Source: Streptomyces sp. SID8352 (GTDB lineage Bacteria > Actinomycetota > Actinomycetes > Streptomycetales > Streptomycetaceae). From it: a stretch of DNA of 64,000 nucleotides. How positions within the stretch are numbered: the stretch's first letter is position 1; every line of letters begins with the position of its first letter. Both the position numbers and the translations under genes were made by a program. Positions 16,583 through 26,400 of this stretch are shown here, piece by piece. The stretch lies in NCBI RefSeq assembly GCF_009862265.1, contig NZ_WWGX01000032.1, positions 19,538 to 83,537 on the forward strand, given 5' to 3'. The notes under the pieces are model-generated. The model was not told where the DNA came from, did not search any database, and saw nothing but the letters and a program-made list of their open reading frames with translations.

Positions 16583-17158
16583 TCACCTCCCTTCGTCGGC
16601 GGGCGGCCCGGAAAGGATCTCCACCCGGCAGTCGGTGTGCACCGGGCACATCGCCCGGACGATCCGGTGGACGCGGTCGGCGTCCACCGCGGTCCCCGGC
16701 GCGGTACCCGGGCCCGGCCAGACCCGGACCAGCGGCGGCGCGTCCGGCTCGGGCGGCGGCTCCGCGCCCGCCGTGCCCGACCAGAGCGCGCCCCCGTCCC
16801 CGGTGACGTCGGCGTCCACGCCGAGGGAGAGCCGCAGCGCCTCGACCAGTCCGCGCCGGGTGCCGCGCCACCGGTGCAGTTCCACCGCGCGGCCGACCGC
16901 CTCCCGGCGCACCGCCAGGGGGCGGCCGGGATCGTCGTCGGCGCCCACCCAGGACGCCAGCCAGACCAGGAAGTCGGCCGGGGCGAGACGCGGGTCGAGG
17001 TAGGCGGGCAGGTTGTCGAGGGTCGCGAAGACCGGGGCGAGGACCGTGTCCAGCCCGGCGGTGAACCGCTGCGCCAGGCCGTCCTCGGCGTACAGGGCGG
17101 GCAGCGCCTCGCCGATGGGGTGGCGGCTCGGCAGCCCCGGCACGGCGGCGCGGCTCAT
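16583..17158 (-). CDS. phage tail protein, TIGR02242-type (gpI-like baseplate component)
   Basis: 191 aa from ATG at 17158, overlapping the gpJ-like stop in an ATGA junction; longer upstream readings overlap gpJ and are rejected. It has the TIGR02242 pattern: LPALYAEDGLAQRFTAGLDT, LDNLPAYLDPRLAPADFLVW, LASWVG, then RREAVGRAVELHRWRGTRRG. These proteins bridge the baseplate wedge to peripheral structures in tail-like particles. Residues 120-160 are a short acidic/Pro linker. The gene ends 4 bp before the zinc-ribbon membrane gene start. Confidence 0.9.
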   Translation of the reverse strand: MSRAAVPGLPSRHPIGEALPALYAEDGLAQRFTAGLDTVLAPVFATLDNLPAYLDPRLAPADFLVWLASWVGADDDPGRPLAVRREAVGRAVELHRWRGTRRGLVEALRLSLGVDADVTGDGGALWSGTAGAEPPPEPDAPPLVRVWPGPGTAPGTAVDADRVHRIVRAMCPVHTDCRVEILSGPPADEGR

Positions 17159-19113
17159 CCCCGCTCCTCCGGTCCGGCGGCGGCGGTGACCACGACCTGG
17201 TGCTGGTAGGAGAAAACCAGGGCGCCCGCGCCCAGGTCGATCCGGTCGACGGGGGCGCCGCGCCGGCCGGTGACGGGGTCGGCGGGGAACAGCCGGACGT
17301 CCTCCACCAGGGCGTTGCCCGCCGCGCGCTGGAGCACCCCGAAGACCTCCCCGTACTGCACGGGGCGCCCGAACGGCCAGCCGGTGCCGTCGGGGCCGCC
17401 GCGCAGCGGGTCGAGGTGGGCGAAGAGCGCGCCGAGCGCGGCCTCGCGCACCCGGTCGGTGTCGCCGGGCGCGGCCACCAGCCGGGCCACCACGGTGACA
17501 CCCTGGTAGACCGGCGGCTCCACGACGAGCCGGGTGCCGATCAGCCGCCGTTCGTCGAGGCTCCCGGTGATCGCGCGGAGCACCTGCTCGGAGGGGATGA
17601 GCTGCTCGAAGCGGAGCCGGTCGCCCTCGTCGGGCGCCGCGTCCGGCACCACCAGCACCCGCACCGCGCCCGCGCCGCCCGCCGGGAGGCAGCGCACCCG
17701 GCGCACCGAGGGCGCGGCCTGGCGGGCGATGGTCTCGTGGTCCTCGGCGGTCACCGCCCGCTCCTGCATGCGCAGCGCGTCCGGCGCCCGCAGCTTGGCG
17801 TTGGCGACGGTCTCCCCGGCGACGCCCCCGCGCGCGGCCTCCCGGTTGGTGACCCGGGCGATGTACGGGACGGAGCTGCGCAGCACGGAGACGGCGCCCC
17901 GGGCCACGTTGCCGGCCGGGCCGCCGCCGGTGCGGTAGCGGGCGACGCGGATCCGGGCGCCCTTGGCGGGGACGGCGCCCAGGTGGCGCAGGGTGCCGTC
18001 CGGTTCGCGCAGCACCGGCGGGAAGGCGAACTCGCCGGTGGTGGCGTCGACGCGGACGTGCCGGTCGCCGGGGGCGGAGCGGCCGAAGTGCTCCACCACC
18101 TCCCAGCGTTCCCAGCCGTCGGCCGAGGAGACCTCGACCAGCGGCGGTTCGCCGTCCAGCAGCACGGGCGGCCGGTCGAGCCGGAACGTCTGCCCGGCGA
18201 CCCCCTCCGAGGTGCCGAGCGGCACGTCGGTGACGGTCTCGGCGTGCTCGGCGGACATGGTGCCGCCGACGGTGAACACGGCGGCCTCCCGGACCGTCGG
18301 GGACTCGGAGTAGAAGGGCTGGCCCGGTTCGGGCTCGGTGACCCGGCAGCGCAGCCAGCCCGCCCGGGCGCCGCCGATCACCGACGCGGTGTGCCCGGCG
18401 GGCACGTGGACGATGATCTCGCCGGGCCGGTTGAGGCCGCCGGTGGTGTCGGTGCCGGTCTCGCAGGCCCGCCAGCCGCCGCCGTCCCACGCCTCCCACA
18501 CCAGCGGGGGCTGGCGCGGGTCGACGCCGACGCCCTCGACGCGGCTGTCCAGGCGGACGGCGACGACGCAGCGCGGCACCGCCACCGGCAGGCCGAACAG
18601 CAGGGCGTCGCCGGGCTCCGGGGCGGCCTGGAAGCACCGCACGTCGCGGCCCTCGTCGAGCAGTCCGGTCCGGTCGGTCTGCTCGCCGGAGCGGGGCGCG
18701 GTCACCAGCCGGACCAGTTCGCTGGGCACGATGCGCAGTTCGCCGGTGGTGGCGAAGACGACGGCGTCGTCGCTCTCGCCGCCCGCGGTGGTGACCTCGG
18801 TGCCCGGCGGCAGCACCACGGTGTCGGGCTGGGGCGCCGAGAGCCAGAAGTCGATCTCGGCCCCGGCGGCGGCCGGGGGGAACAGGCGGATGCCGAGCAG
18901 GTCGAGGAAGGCGGTGTAGTTCTTGTCCGGGACCCGGTTCAGCCGGTAGAGGAGCTGGTCGACGAGGTGGGCGAAGGTCTCGATCAGGGTGACGCCCGGG
19001 TCGGAGACGTTGTGGTCGGTCCACTCCGGGGCGCGCTGCTGCACATACCGCTTGGCCTCGTCGACGAGTTGCTGGAAGCGGCGGTCGTCCAGGTTGGGGG
19101 AGGGGAGGGCCAT
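17155..19113 (-). CDS. baseplate assembly protein J-like (gpJ, TIGR02243-type)
   Basis: 652 aa from ATG at 19113, overlapping the gp25 stop by one base (TGATG). The N-terminus has the typical DDRRFQQLVDEAKRYVQQRA, PGVTLIETFAHLVDQLLYRL and KNYTAFLDLLGIRLFPP. The centre is a beta-rich insertion. The C-terminal half carries the gpJ core: VTNREAARGGVAGETVANAK, LRMQERAVTAEDHETIARQA and a ferredoxin-like end (VVAPPVYQGVTVVARL-type strand, VQYGEVFGVLQRAAGNALVE). In contractile tails this forms the baseplate wedge around the hub. Full family length. Confidence 0.93.
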   Translation of the reverse strand: MALPSPNLDDRRFQQLVDEAKRYVQQRAPEWTDHNVSDPGVTLIETFAHLVDQLLYRLNRVPDKNYTAFLDLLGIRLFPPAAAGAEIDFWLSAPQPDTVVLPPGTEVTTAGGESDDAVVFATTGELRIVPSELVRLVTAPRSGEQTDRTGLLDEGRDVRCFQAAPEPGDALLFGLPVAVPRCVVAVRLDSRVEGVGVDPRQPPLVWEAWDGGGWRACETGTDTTGGLNRPGEIIVHVPAGHTASVIGGARAGWLRCRVTEPEPGQPFYSESPTVREAAVFTVGGTMSAEHAETVTDVPLGTSEGVAGQTFRLDRPPVLLDGEPPLVEVSSADGWERWEVVEHFGRSAPGDRHVRVDATTGEFAFPPVLREPDGTLRHLGAVPAKGARIRVARYRTGGGPAGNVARGAVSVLRSSVPYIARVTNREAARGGVAGETVANAKLRAPDALRMQERAVTAEDHETIARQAAPSVRRVRCLPAGGAGAVRVLVVPDAAPDEGDRLRFEQLIPSEQVLRAITGSLDERRLIGTRLVVEPPVYQGVTVVARLVAAPGDTDRVREAALGALFAHLDPLRGGPDGTGWPFGRPVQYGEVFGVLQRAAGNALVEDVRLFPADPVTGRRGAPVDRIDLGAGALVFSYQHQVVVTAAAGPEERG

Positions 19114-19532
19114 CAGCCGGCGCCCCGTTCCCCGGTGCCCTCGGAGGGGATCGTGTAGAAGGGGAAGACAAGGTTGCGGGGGTCGTTGGTGGAGCGCACG
19201 GTGTAGTGGACGTCGATGTAGAGGGTGCCGGCCTCGACGGCGTCGAAGGCGACCACCACGTCGTCCACGGCGATGCGCGGTTCCCACCGCTCCAGCGCGG
19301 AGCGCACCTGGCGGGCGACGCGTCCGGCGGTGGCGCCGTCGCCCGGCGCGAAGACGTAGTCGTGGATGCCGCAGCCGAAGTCGGGGCGCATGGGGCGCTC
19401 GCCGGGCGCGGTGCCGAGGACGAGGCGGATGGCCTCCTCGATCTCCCGGTCCCGTTCGACCAGCGCGATGCCGCCGGTCGGGCCGACGCGCAGCGGGAAG
19501 GCCCAGCCGCGGCCGACGAACCGCTCGCTCAT
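19113..19532 (-). CDS. GPW/gp25-family baseplate protein
   Basis: 139 aa from ATG at 19532, one base of overlap with the PAAR stop; a GTG one codon upstream is possible. Shows the gp25 signature: ERDREIEEAIRLVLGTAPGE, RPMRPDFGCGIHDYVFAP, VRSALERWEPRIAVDDV, ending in a beta-hairpin. gp25 links the baseplate wedge to the first sheath ring and nucleates sheath assembly. Lies between PAAR and gpJ as in other CIS loci. Confidence 0.95.
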   Translation of the reverse strand: MSERFVGRGWAFPLRVGPTGGIALVERDREIEEAIRLVLGTAPGERPMRPDFGCGIHDYVFAPGDGATAGRVARQVRSALERWEPRIAVDDVVVAFDAVEAGTLYIDVHYTVRSTNDPRNLVFPFYTIPSEGTGERGAG

Positions 19533-19849
19533 CACAGGCCCCCGATCCGCACACTCTGGGCGCCGGTCAGGATGGTGGCCCCGCAGGCGGTGCGGTCACC
19601 GGCCCGCGCGGCCGGGAGCCCGCCCACGAGCACCGCGCCCCCGACGGCGGCGGCCGGGGAGGGCAGCACCACGTCGGCGGGGCCGAGGGCGGCGTGCGGG
19701 GGGAGCGGGCAGACGTGCAGGCTGCCCACGACGGCGGCGGGCAGACCGCCGATCAGCACCGTCGCCACGGCCGCGGCGGCACCGGGCGGCGGGGTGGTGA
19801 TCAGACCGCCGTGACTGGTGGGGTCACCGGTACGGGCTGCGGCTGGCAT
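19532..19849 (-). CDS. PAAR-domain spike-tip protein
   Basis: 105 aa from ATG at 19849 with AGGAG 6 nt upstream. A single PAAR domain without N- or C-terminal extension: AARTGDPTSHGG, a VLIGGLPAAVVGSLHVCPL repeat, AVLVGGLPAARAGDRTACGA and ILTGAQSVRIGGL. The His/Cys residues (H13, H45, C47, C88) fit the zinc-binding cone tip. It caps the VgrG spike. As no effector domain is fused, cargo would have to be carried elsewhere. Confidence 0.95.
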   Translation of the reverse strand: MPAAARTGDPTSHGGLITTPPPGAAAAVATVLIGGLPAAVVGSLHVCPLPPHAALGPADVVLPSPAAAVGGAVLVGGLPAARAGDRTACGATILTGAQSVRIGGL

Positions 19850-20159
19850 GCGGCACTCCTAGCGGGAGGTCCCGGACCCGGGGGTCCGGAGCACGGTCAC
19901 GGATCGAGGACACGGTCGCGGTCGCGGCCGGGCCCGGCGGCGCGGTCCGCCCCGGAACCGGCGGGACGGGGAGAAGGCGCCCGGCCCACGCGCCACCGGT
20001 GCCGCCGCGCGCGGACGGCGGAGGGGGAGCGACGGGAACGGCGGGCTCCGGGCCGGGTACGGCGGGCTCGGACACGGCGGGCGCGGAGGCCGTGGACGCG
20101 GGCAAGGTGAACACGGGGGCGACGGGCGCGGGGGCGGCGGGCACGGGCACGGGGCCGCC
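19850..20159. other. intergenic region between VgrG and PAAR genes, with hairpin
   Basis: 310 bp, the one clear gap in the baseplate operon. A perfect inverted repeat CCGGACCC/GGGTCCGG with 2-nt loop lies at 19872-19889, just upstream of the PAAR ribosome site. It may be a terminator or processing point. The rest is low-complexity GC-rich DNA. A 108-codon minus-strand frame overlapping PAAR is Ala/Pro-rich and not called. Confidence 0.6.
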
Positions 20160-21986
20160 TCAGTTGATCCGGACGAGGCGGGCCTTGAGGACGCCCAGCA
20201 GGCCGCCGTCCACGGTGACGTCCGACGTGCCGGAGACCTTCACCGACCGGCCGCCGACCGTGACCGCGCCGGTGGCGTCGAGGTCCACCCGGGCGCCCCG
20301 CACGGTCACCCCGCCGCGCCCCGCGTCCAGCGTGATGCCGTCCTTGTCGAGCAGGACCGAGGTCAGCGCCCGGCCCCGCCCGGCGTACACCGTCAGCTCG
20401 ATCCGGTCCCGCCGGTCGTCCAGGCGCACCTCGAGGCGTTCGTCGCCGGTCATCAGCCGCAGCCCGGACGGCCCCGGCGCGGGGGCGTCCAGCAGCTCCA
20501 CCCGGTGGCCCGAACGGGACACCACGGAGCGGCGGTTGATCCTGCCGCTGGTGGAGTCGACCAGCGGCACGTCGTGCGGGGAGGGCCCGTCGACGCCGTT
20601 GTAGAGCCCGCCGATGACGTACGGGCTGTCCAGGAGCCCCTGTTCGAAGCCGACCAGGACCTCGTCGTTGACCTCCGGGCTGACCACGCCCCCGCCGCCC
20701 TTGCCGCCCCACTGCACGGTGCGCACCCAGTCCGTGGTGTACGTGTCGTCGAGCCACGGGAACCGCAGCCGCACCGCGCCGCGCTCGGTGCGGCCGGGTT
20801 CGCGGACGTCGGTCACCACGCCGATCGCCAGGCCCGGCATCCGGGGCCCCCGGTCCGGCCCGGCCGCGGCACCGCCGACCAGTCCCGTCAGCGAGCGGTC
20901 CGGGCTGGCACTGACCCAGACCGTCGTGCGGTAGCCGCCGTGCGGCTCCAGGACGTGCTGCACCGCCGTCGTCGTGTAGCGGCCGGAGAACGCCTGCCCG
21001 ACGTTGCCGAGCGCGACCGGTTCCCCCGCCCGCAGCCGCGGGTTGCCCTCCACCACGGCCTCCAGTTCGGCGAAGCCCGCGCTGACCCGGGCGGCCACCG
21101 CGTCCGCGACCGCGGCGGTCTCGGCCTGCGTGCCGTACGGGGTGTCGGCCACCGTCATCTTCGCCGCCGCGCCGAACCGGGCGGACACCGCCGGGCCCAG
21201 CCCCGGCACCGCCGTCTCGCTGTCCACCGAGCGCTGCCGGGAGACCAGCGGCCGCTTGGTGGTGACGTCCCAGCCGCGCACCTCCACCTGCGAGGCGCCG
21301 TCCGACGCCGACAGCGAGGCCCGCAGCGCCAGCAGGTTCCGCCCGTACTCCAGCACCATCGGATCCCGGTTCGCCGGCGTGGACGGCGCGGGCGCCCCCG
21401 AGGCCGGGCGCGGCCGGGTGAACTGGAGCACCCCCTGGTCGTCCACGCGCACCTGGGCGCCGCTCTCCCCCGCGAGGTGCTGGAGAAAGTCCCAGTCGGA
21501 GACGTTGGCCTGCGAGAGCTGCCGGTAGGTGACCGGAGCGGCCTGCACCTTGCCGCAGGACAGCCCGGCCCCGGCCGCTACCTTGCGGACGATGGCCGCC
21601 GCCGTCATGTTCCGGAAGGCCACCACCTTGCGGCCGCGCTGGAGGCGGTGCGCCTTGGACAGGGCGCGCACCACCGTGAAGGAGCCCGTGCGGTCCCGGT
21701 CCAGCTCCAGGGCCGTCACCTCGCCGCTGAACAGCCGCTCCCGCCCCTGGCCGGACGCCGTCACCACGGAGACCCGCAGCGGGACGCCGATGGTGACCCC
21801 GGTCGCCCGCAGGAACTCGTGGTCGGGATCGCGGAAGGTGAGCACCGCCGCGTCGGGCAGGCCCACGTTCTCGTCCACCACGCAGTGCACGAGCTGCGCC
21901 GCCCAGACCGGGGGCAGTTCACCGGGCGCCTCCACGACCGGGTCCGCCGCGAACGACCGCCCGCCCGTCGTCTCCGTCCCGCTCAC
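20160..21986 (-). CDS. VgrG/gpV-like spike protein
   Basis: 608 aa from GTG at 21986 in a GTGA overlap with the LysM gene. The N-terminal part has the gp27-like hub fold (RLFSGEVTALELDRDRTGSF, AAAIVRKVAAGAGLSCGK, SDWDFLQHLAGESGAQVRVD). The gp5 OB-fold lies near 385-470 (GVVTDVREPGRTERGAVRLR, TDWVRTVQWGGKGGGGVVSP, EVLVGFEQGLLDSPYVIGGL). The C-terminus is a short beta-helix (GITLDAGRGGVTVRGARVDL). It forms the central spike with PAAR at its tip. No C-terminal effector extension. Confidence 0.95.
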   Translation of the reverse strand: MSGTETTGGRSFAADPVVEAPGELPPVWAAQLVHCVVDENVGLPDAAVLTFRDPDHEFLRATGVTIGVPLRVSVVTASGQGRERLFSGEVTALELDRDRTGSFTVVRALSKAHRLQRGRKVVAFRNMTAAAIVRKVAAGAGLSCGKVQAAPVTYRQLSQANVSDWDFLQHLAGESGAQVRVDDQGVLQFTRPRPASGAPAPSTPANRDPMVLEYGRNLLALRASLSASDGASQVEVRGWDVTTKRPLVSRQRSVDSETAVPGLGPAVSARFGAAAKMTVADTPYGTQAETAAVADAVAARVSAGFAELEAVVEGNPRLRAGEPVALGNVGQAFSGRYTTTAVQHVLEPHGGYRTTVWVSASPDRSLTGLVGGAAAGPDRGPRMPGLAIGVVTDVREPGRTERGAVRLRFPWLDDTYTTDWVRTVQWGGKGGGGVVSPEVNDEVLVGFEQGLLDSPYVIGGLYNGVDGPSPHDVPLVDSTSGRINRRSVVSRSGHRVELLDAPAPGPSGLRLMTGDERLEVRLDDRRDRIELTVYAGRGRALTSVLLDKDGITLDAGRGGVTVRGARVDLDATGAVTVGGRSVKVSGTSDVTVDGGLLGVLKARLVRIN

Positions 21987-22705
21987 CGTTCCTCCTCGCC
22001 CGCTTCGTCCCGCAGCGCCGGCACCACCAGTTCGGTGCCGGGCACGAGCGCCATCGGGTCGTCGATTCCGTTGGCCTCCGCGATCACCCGCCAGACCGTC
22101 GCGTCGCCGTACTCCCGCCAGGCCAGCAGCGCCAGGCTGTCGCCGGCCACCACGGTGTGCGTGCTGCGGGCGGTGCGCGCGCCGGAGGTGGGGTTCTGGC
22201 CGCGCGGGTCGACGCTGGCCTCCTCGATGGACAGCGCGCAGGTGGCCCGCAGCGGCTTCCCGTCCACGTCGAACAGGGTGTAGGTGACCGAGAGGCTGGA
22301 GAGCACCCCGTCGAAGGCGGTGGTCCGGGCGGTGCCCCACTCGAACCGCACCCACGGGCTGGCCGGCTTCTTGCGGCCCAGGCTGGCCGGGGTCGGCACA
22401 CACGCCTTCATCAGCTTCTCCACCGCCTGCTCCACGGCGTCGTCGTGGGTGGCGGTGGCGTCGAGGAACACCTCCAGGCTCAGCTCGCGCGGACCGCTGC
22501 CGACGAACTCGGGCAGCGCCGACTGGCCCGCCATCCGGGACGGGGAGCGGCGCCACTCGGTGGTCTTGCGCAGTTGGAGGGTGGAGGGGTTGAACTGGAG
22601 GTCCAGCCGCGCGATGGTCCCGCCGGGCTTCGCGCCGACCGAGGCGGGGGGCTCCTGAAGGGTGAGCTGAGCCCGGGCCCGGCTGGCGCGGACCGCTGGG
22701 GACAT
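21983..22705 (-). CDS. LysM-domain CIS tail/hub protein
   Basis: 240 aa from ATG at 22705 with AAAGGAG 9 nt upstream. N-terminal part: IARLDLQFNPSTLQLRKTTE and ELSLEVFLDATATHDDAVEQ, as in proteins of the T4 gp53 or Afp7 kind that join tube to baseplate. C-terminal 50 residues form a LysM module (STHTVVAGDSLALLAWREYG, WRVIAEANGIDDP, LVPGTELVVP). In CIS particles the LysM is structural rather than a cell-wall binder. Between tube 2 and VgrG as usual. Confidence 0.93.
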   Translation of the reverse strand: MSPAVRASRARAQLTLQEPPASVGAKPGGTIARLDLQFNPSTLQLRKTTEWRRSPSRMAGQSALPEFVGSGPRELSLEVFLDATATHDDAVEQAVEKLMKACVPTPASLGRKKPASPWVRFEWGTARTTAFDGVLSSLSVTYTLFDVDGKPLRATCALSIEEASVDPRGQNPTSGARTARSTHTVVAGDSLALLAWREYGDATVWRVIAEANGIDDPMALVPGTELVVPALRDEAGEEER

Positions 22706-22803
22706 GGCGGGGACTCCTTTCGGTCGGGTCGGATCGGGTCGGATCGGGTCGGAGGTTCCGGGGAGGCGGTCGGCACGGGCGCCGGGGCGCGCGGCGGCGC
22801 CGG

Positions 22804-23229
22804 TCAGGAGGGGCGGAGGCCCTCGTGGGCGATCTCCAGCGTCTCCACCGCCGCCCTGGAGTCGGCGGGGTCGAAGGACGGCCCCTGCCAGCGCACCGGG
22901 ACGATCCCGAACACCTGCCAGCCGATGATCCGCGTCAGGTCCGGGCGGAGCGCCACGATCTCGCCGTCCTTGGGCTCCACCCGCCGCAGCGTCTCGTCCA
23001 GCCAGCGGCCGATCTTCGCGGTGTCGGCGGTGACCGGCCGGGTGAGCGTGATGTTGGACCACGTCACCCGGCCGGGGAGCTGCCAGGTGAACCCGTTGTT
23101 GCCGCCCTCGGCATAGCTCTCCATCTCGACCTCGGCTCCCATGCCGGAGCAGGTGTGGAAGGCGCCCAGGTCATTGCCGCCGATCGCGAGCCGGAAGAAC
23201 ACGCTCGTCGCGAAGATGCTGTCCGTCAT
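22804..23229 (-). CDS. tail tube protein 2 (gp19 family)
   Basis: 141 aa from ATG at 23229. Family pattern: IFATSVFFRLAIGGNDLGAF, CSGMGAEVEMESYAEGGNNG, LPGRVTWSNITLTRPVTADT and GPSFDPADSRAAVETLEIAH. It is the second, diverged gp19-like protein, separate from tube 1 and placed by the hub genes, so it probably forms the tube start or adaptor ring next to the baseplate. A 99-bp spacer with short GGATCGGGTC repeats precedes the LysM gene. Confidence 0.94.
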   Translation of the reverse strand: MTDSIFATSVFFRLAIGGNDLGAFHTCSGMGAEVEMESYAEGGNNGFTWQLPGRVTWSNITLTRPVTADTAKIGRWLDETLRRVEPKDGEIVALRPDLTRIIGWQVFGIVPVRWQGPSFDPADSRAAVETLEIAHEGLRPS

Positions 23230-23347
23230 GGGCCGTTCCCCGTTCTCCGTTCCCCGTCGCGCGGCGCCGTCGCCGTGCCGTTGGTCGTCCTGCGCTGCCG
23301 TTCCGTGCGGTGCTGCCGCCCTGCGGTGTCGCGGTCGGGCGGTCGTG

Positions 23348-23406
23348 CGTGTCGCGGTCGGGCTGCCGAGCGTGTCGCGGTCGGGCTGCCGAGCGTGTCG
23401 CGGTCG
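23348..23406. repeat. 23-bp tandem repeat, about 2.6 copies
   Basis: Units starting CGTGTCGCGGTCGGGCTGCC at 23348 and 23371, and a partial copy at 23394, in the 234-bp spacer between tube 2 and the large disordered-protein gene. A related degenerate copy precedes them near 23325. No promoter is recognisable within. Confidence 0.8.
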
Positions 23407-23463
23407 TGCGGTGCCGGGCCCCGGGGGGCCGGGCCCGTGCGCCCGTCGGTGTCGGCGGCGCCG

Positions 23464-26400
23464 TCAGCGGCGGCCGTCGTGCGGGCGGCCCGTGCGGTCC
23501 CGGCCGCGCCGCAGTTCGGTCCGGAGCAGGCGGGCCACCGGATCGAGCAGACGACGCGCCAGGTCGTCCAGGTCGAGACCGGGGTCCTGCGGCGAGTCCG
23601 GACCGGCCCCGGCGGAGCCGTGCGGCGGCGCGGGGGCCGGAGCGGGGGCGGGGGCCGGAGGGGGCGCGGGGGCCGCCCTGGCCGGTACGCCGGTGACGTC
23701 CCGCTGCACGGGCGTCCGCGCCGCCGCCCCGGCCGGTGCCGGGGGCCGGGCGGGTGCCGGGGGCCGAGCGGGGACGGGCCGGACGGGTGCCGGGGGCGGG
23801 GACGCCTGGGCCACACCGACCGGCAGCGTCCGCGCCGGTGCCGGGGGCGGCGCCGCCGGGGCCGCGGGCCGGACGACGGGGACCGCGCCGGGGGCCGGGC
23901 CGTGCGCCCGGTGGTGCCCCGGGGCGGCGGCCCGCTGCACGGGCGGGAGCGTCGCCGCGGGCGGCGGCGTACCCGTGCCGGGGCGCGGCGCGGCCGCACT
24001 CCGCGGGCCCGGCGCGCTCACGGCCGGCGGGCGCGGCACGATGCCGTGGGCGGAGGGCGGCGGGACCGTGCCGGGTCCGGGGCCCGAGCCGACCGGGCCG
24101 TGCGCGGACGCCGCCCGGCCCACGGGATCAAACGCGCCCGGCCAGCGCGCCGCCACCACCGGACGGCCGGACGGACGCGGTGCGGCGGCGGGCACCGCCC
24201 CTTCCACGGGCCGGGTGTTGAGGGTCAGCGGCCGGGCGGCGAGCAGCGACAGGGCCGGCGACGCGAGGGCGCGCGGGGCGGGAACGCCTCCGCGCACCGC
24301 CCGCGCGACGACGACGGGACGCGCCGCCGTACGGGGCCGTTGACCGCCGCCTCCCGGGGACGGAGTGCCCGTCGGCCCGGCGGCGGGTCGCGCGAGGGCT
24401 CCGTAGCGGGGCGCGGAGGCCGAGGGAGCCGTGCGGGGCGGGGGCTCCGCCGCCGTGGGCGCGGTGGCTCCGCCGGGGGTGGCGCCGGGCGCGGTGGCCG
24501 TGGGCGCGGGACGCGCCGACACCAGGGGGGTGCCGGGAGCCCCGGGGTGCAGCACGGACCCGGATGCCTCGGCCCCGGGAGCGGTGGGAACGGTGGGGGC
24601 GGTGGGGGTACGGGCCGCCTCGGCTCCCGGGCCGCTGCCCAGCAGCGGCGCCTCCCCCACCGTGGGCCGCACGGCGCCCACGGCCGGGGCGCGCTGGATC
24701 GAGGGCCCGCCGGACACGCCGGAGGCGGTCGCGGACGGGCGGGGCGGGGGGCCGTCGGGGGCCCGGCCGCCCCCCGCTCCGGCCCCCGCCGCACGCCGGT
24801 CGGCGGGACCGGCGCCCGCACGGGAGCCGTGGGAGCCGTGGGAGGAGCCATGGGGACCGGCGGGCTCCGCGCCGGGCGGAAGCGCGGGCAGCGGCGCGCC
24901 CAGCCCTCCGCGCGCCCTCGCTCCGGCACCGGGGCCCGGACCATCCGCAGCGGTCCCCGAGCCGCCCGGGACCCTGTCGGACGCGCCCGGGAAACCACCG
25001 GCAGGACCCCGCGCGCCGTCGGAACGGGACCGCAGGACGGGCAGCGCCGGACCGGGGGGAGCCGTTGGCACACCGGGGCCGTCCCGCAGGGGCGCCGCCG
25101 TGGGCGGCAGTTCCCCCAGCGGCGCGCCGAGCCCCGCGCGGCTCCGCACGGGGGTGCCTCCGGAGGGCGCCGGGCTGTCACCGTCCAGGTTCCGCACGGC
25201 GGTGGTCGGCGCCTCCCCCGGCACGGAGGCCCCCGCCTCGCGAGCGGAGGCCCCCGTCCCGTGGGCAGAGGTTCCCTTCCCGTGGGCGGAGGCCCCCGTC
25301 CCGTGGACCGGGGCGGCCGCAGGACCACCGCTCCCCGCCGCCGGAGCCCTGCCGCCGGACGCGCCCGCAGCCGTCCCGCCCCCGGACGCGCCGGGGCCCG
25401 TACCCCCGCCGGTCGTTCCCGGGGCATCGCCGGAAGGACCCCGCGCACCCTCCGCGGCGGGCCGTACGACGGGCAGCGCCGGAGCGGCCCCGGGGCCGAC
25501 GGGCCCTCCGGGCGCGGAAGACGCGGAGTGCGCGGCGGCGGAGTGCGCGGCGGCGGAGTGCGCGGCGGCCGGGGCCGACGGCCCGCCCAACGGCGTACCG
25601 AGGGGCTCCCGGCCGCCGAGCGGGGCGCCGTCCCGGGAGGGCACCGGCGCACCGCCCGCCCCCGGCCGGGCGGCGGACGCCGTCGCCCCGGGCGCCGCAG
25701 CACCACCGGGTGCCGGAGCGGGGGCGGGGCGCAGTGCGGGAAGACGGCGTACGGGTGCCGCCGGGCGCCGGGCGACCGTCGTCGGGGGCCCCACGGGACG
25801 GACCGGAACGGCCGCACCGCTCCCGGCGGCGCGCGCACCGCCCCCGGTGGAACCCGGCCCGGACGCCCCCGGCCCGGCGGCGCGCACGGCAGGGTCGGCC
25901 GTGCCCGGTGCGGGCGGTCCCGACTCCGACCCCGGCACCACCCGCACCGCCCGGACCACCGGGAGTTCCAAGGACCCCGCGAGGGCCCGCCCGGCCCCGT
26001 CGGGTGCCAGGGCCGCTCCGGCACCGGGCAGCGCGGACCGCTGCACGGCGGGGGGCGAGGAGGTGGAAGGGGACAACGGGGACCGGGTGAGGGGAGCACC
26101 GCCGGAGACGAGACCGCGCTCCGCCGGGCCCCGGCCGGGCTCCCCCGCACCACGGACACCCTCCGGCCCCGCGGTGCCACCCGGCGCCGTACGCCCGCCC
26201 GGCCCGTCCGCCCCATCCGGTCCGGACGCACCACCACCGCCCCCGGACGCACCCGCGCCCGCAACACCCGCACCGGCACCGGCACCGGCACCGGCACCGG
26301 CACCGGCACGAGCCGAACCGCTCCCGCCGCCCGAGCCCCCGGGCACCCCGGGCACCCCGGGACCAGCCGGGCCACCCGAGCCGCCGGAGGCCCCCGGCGC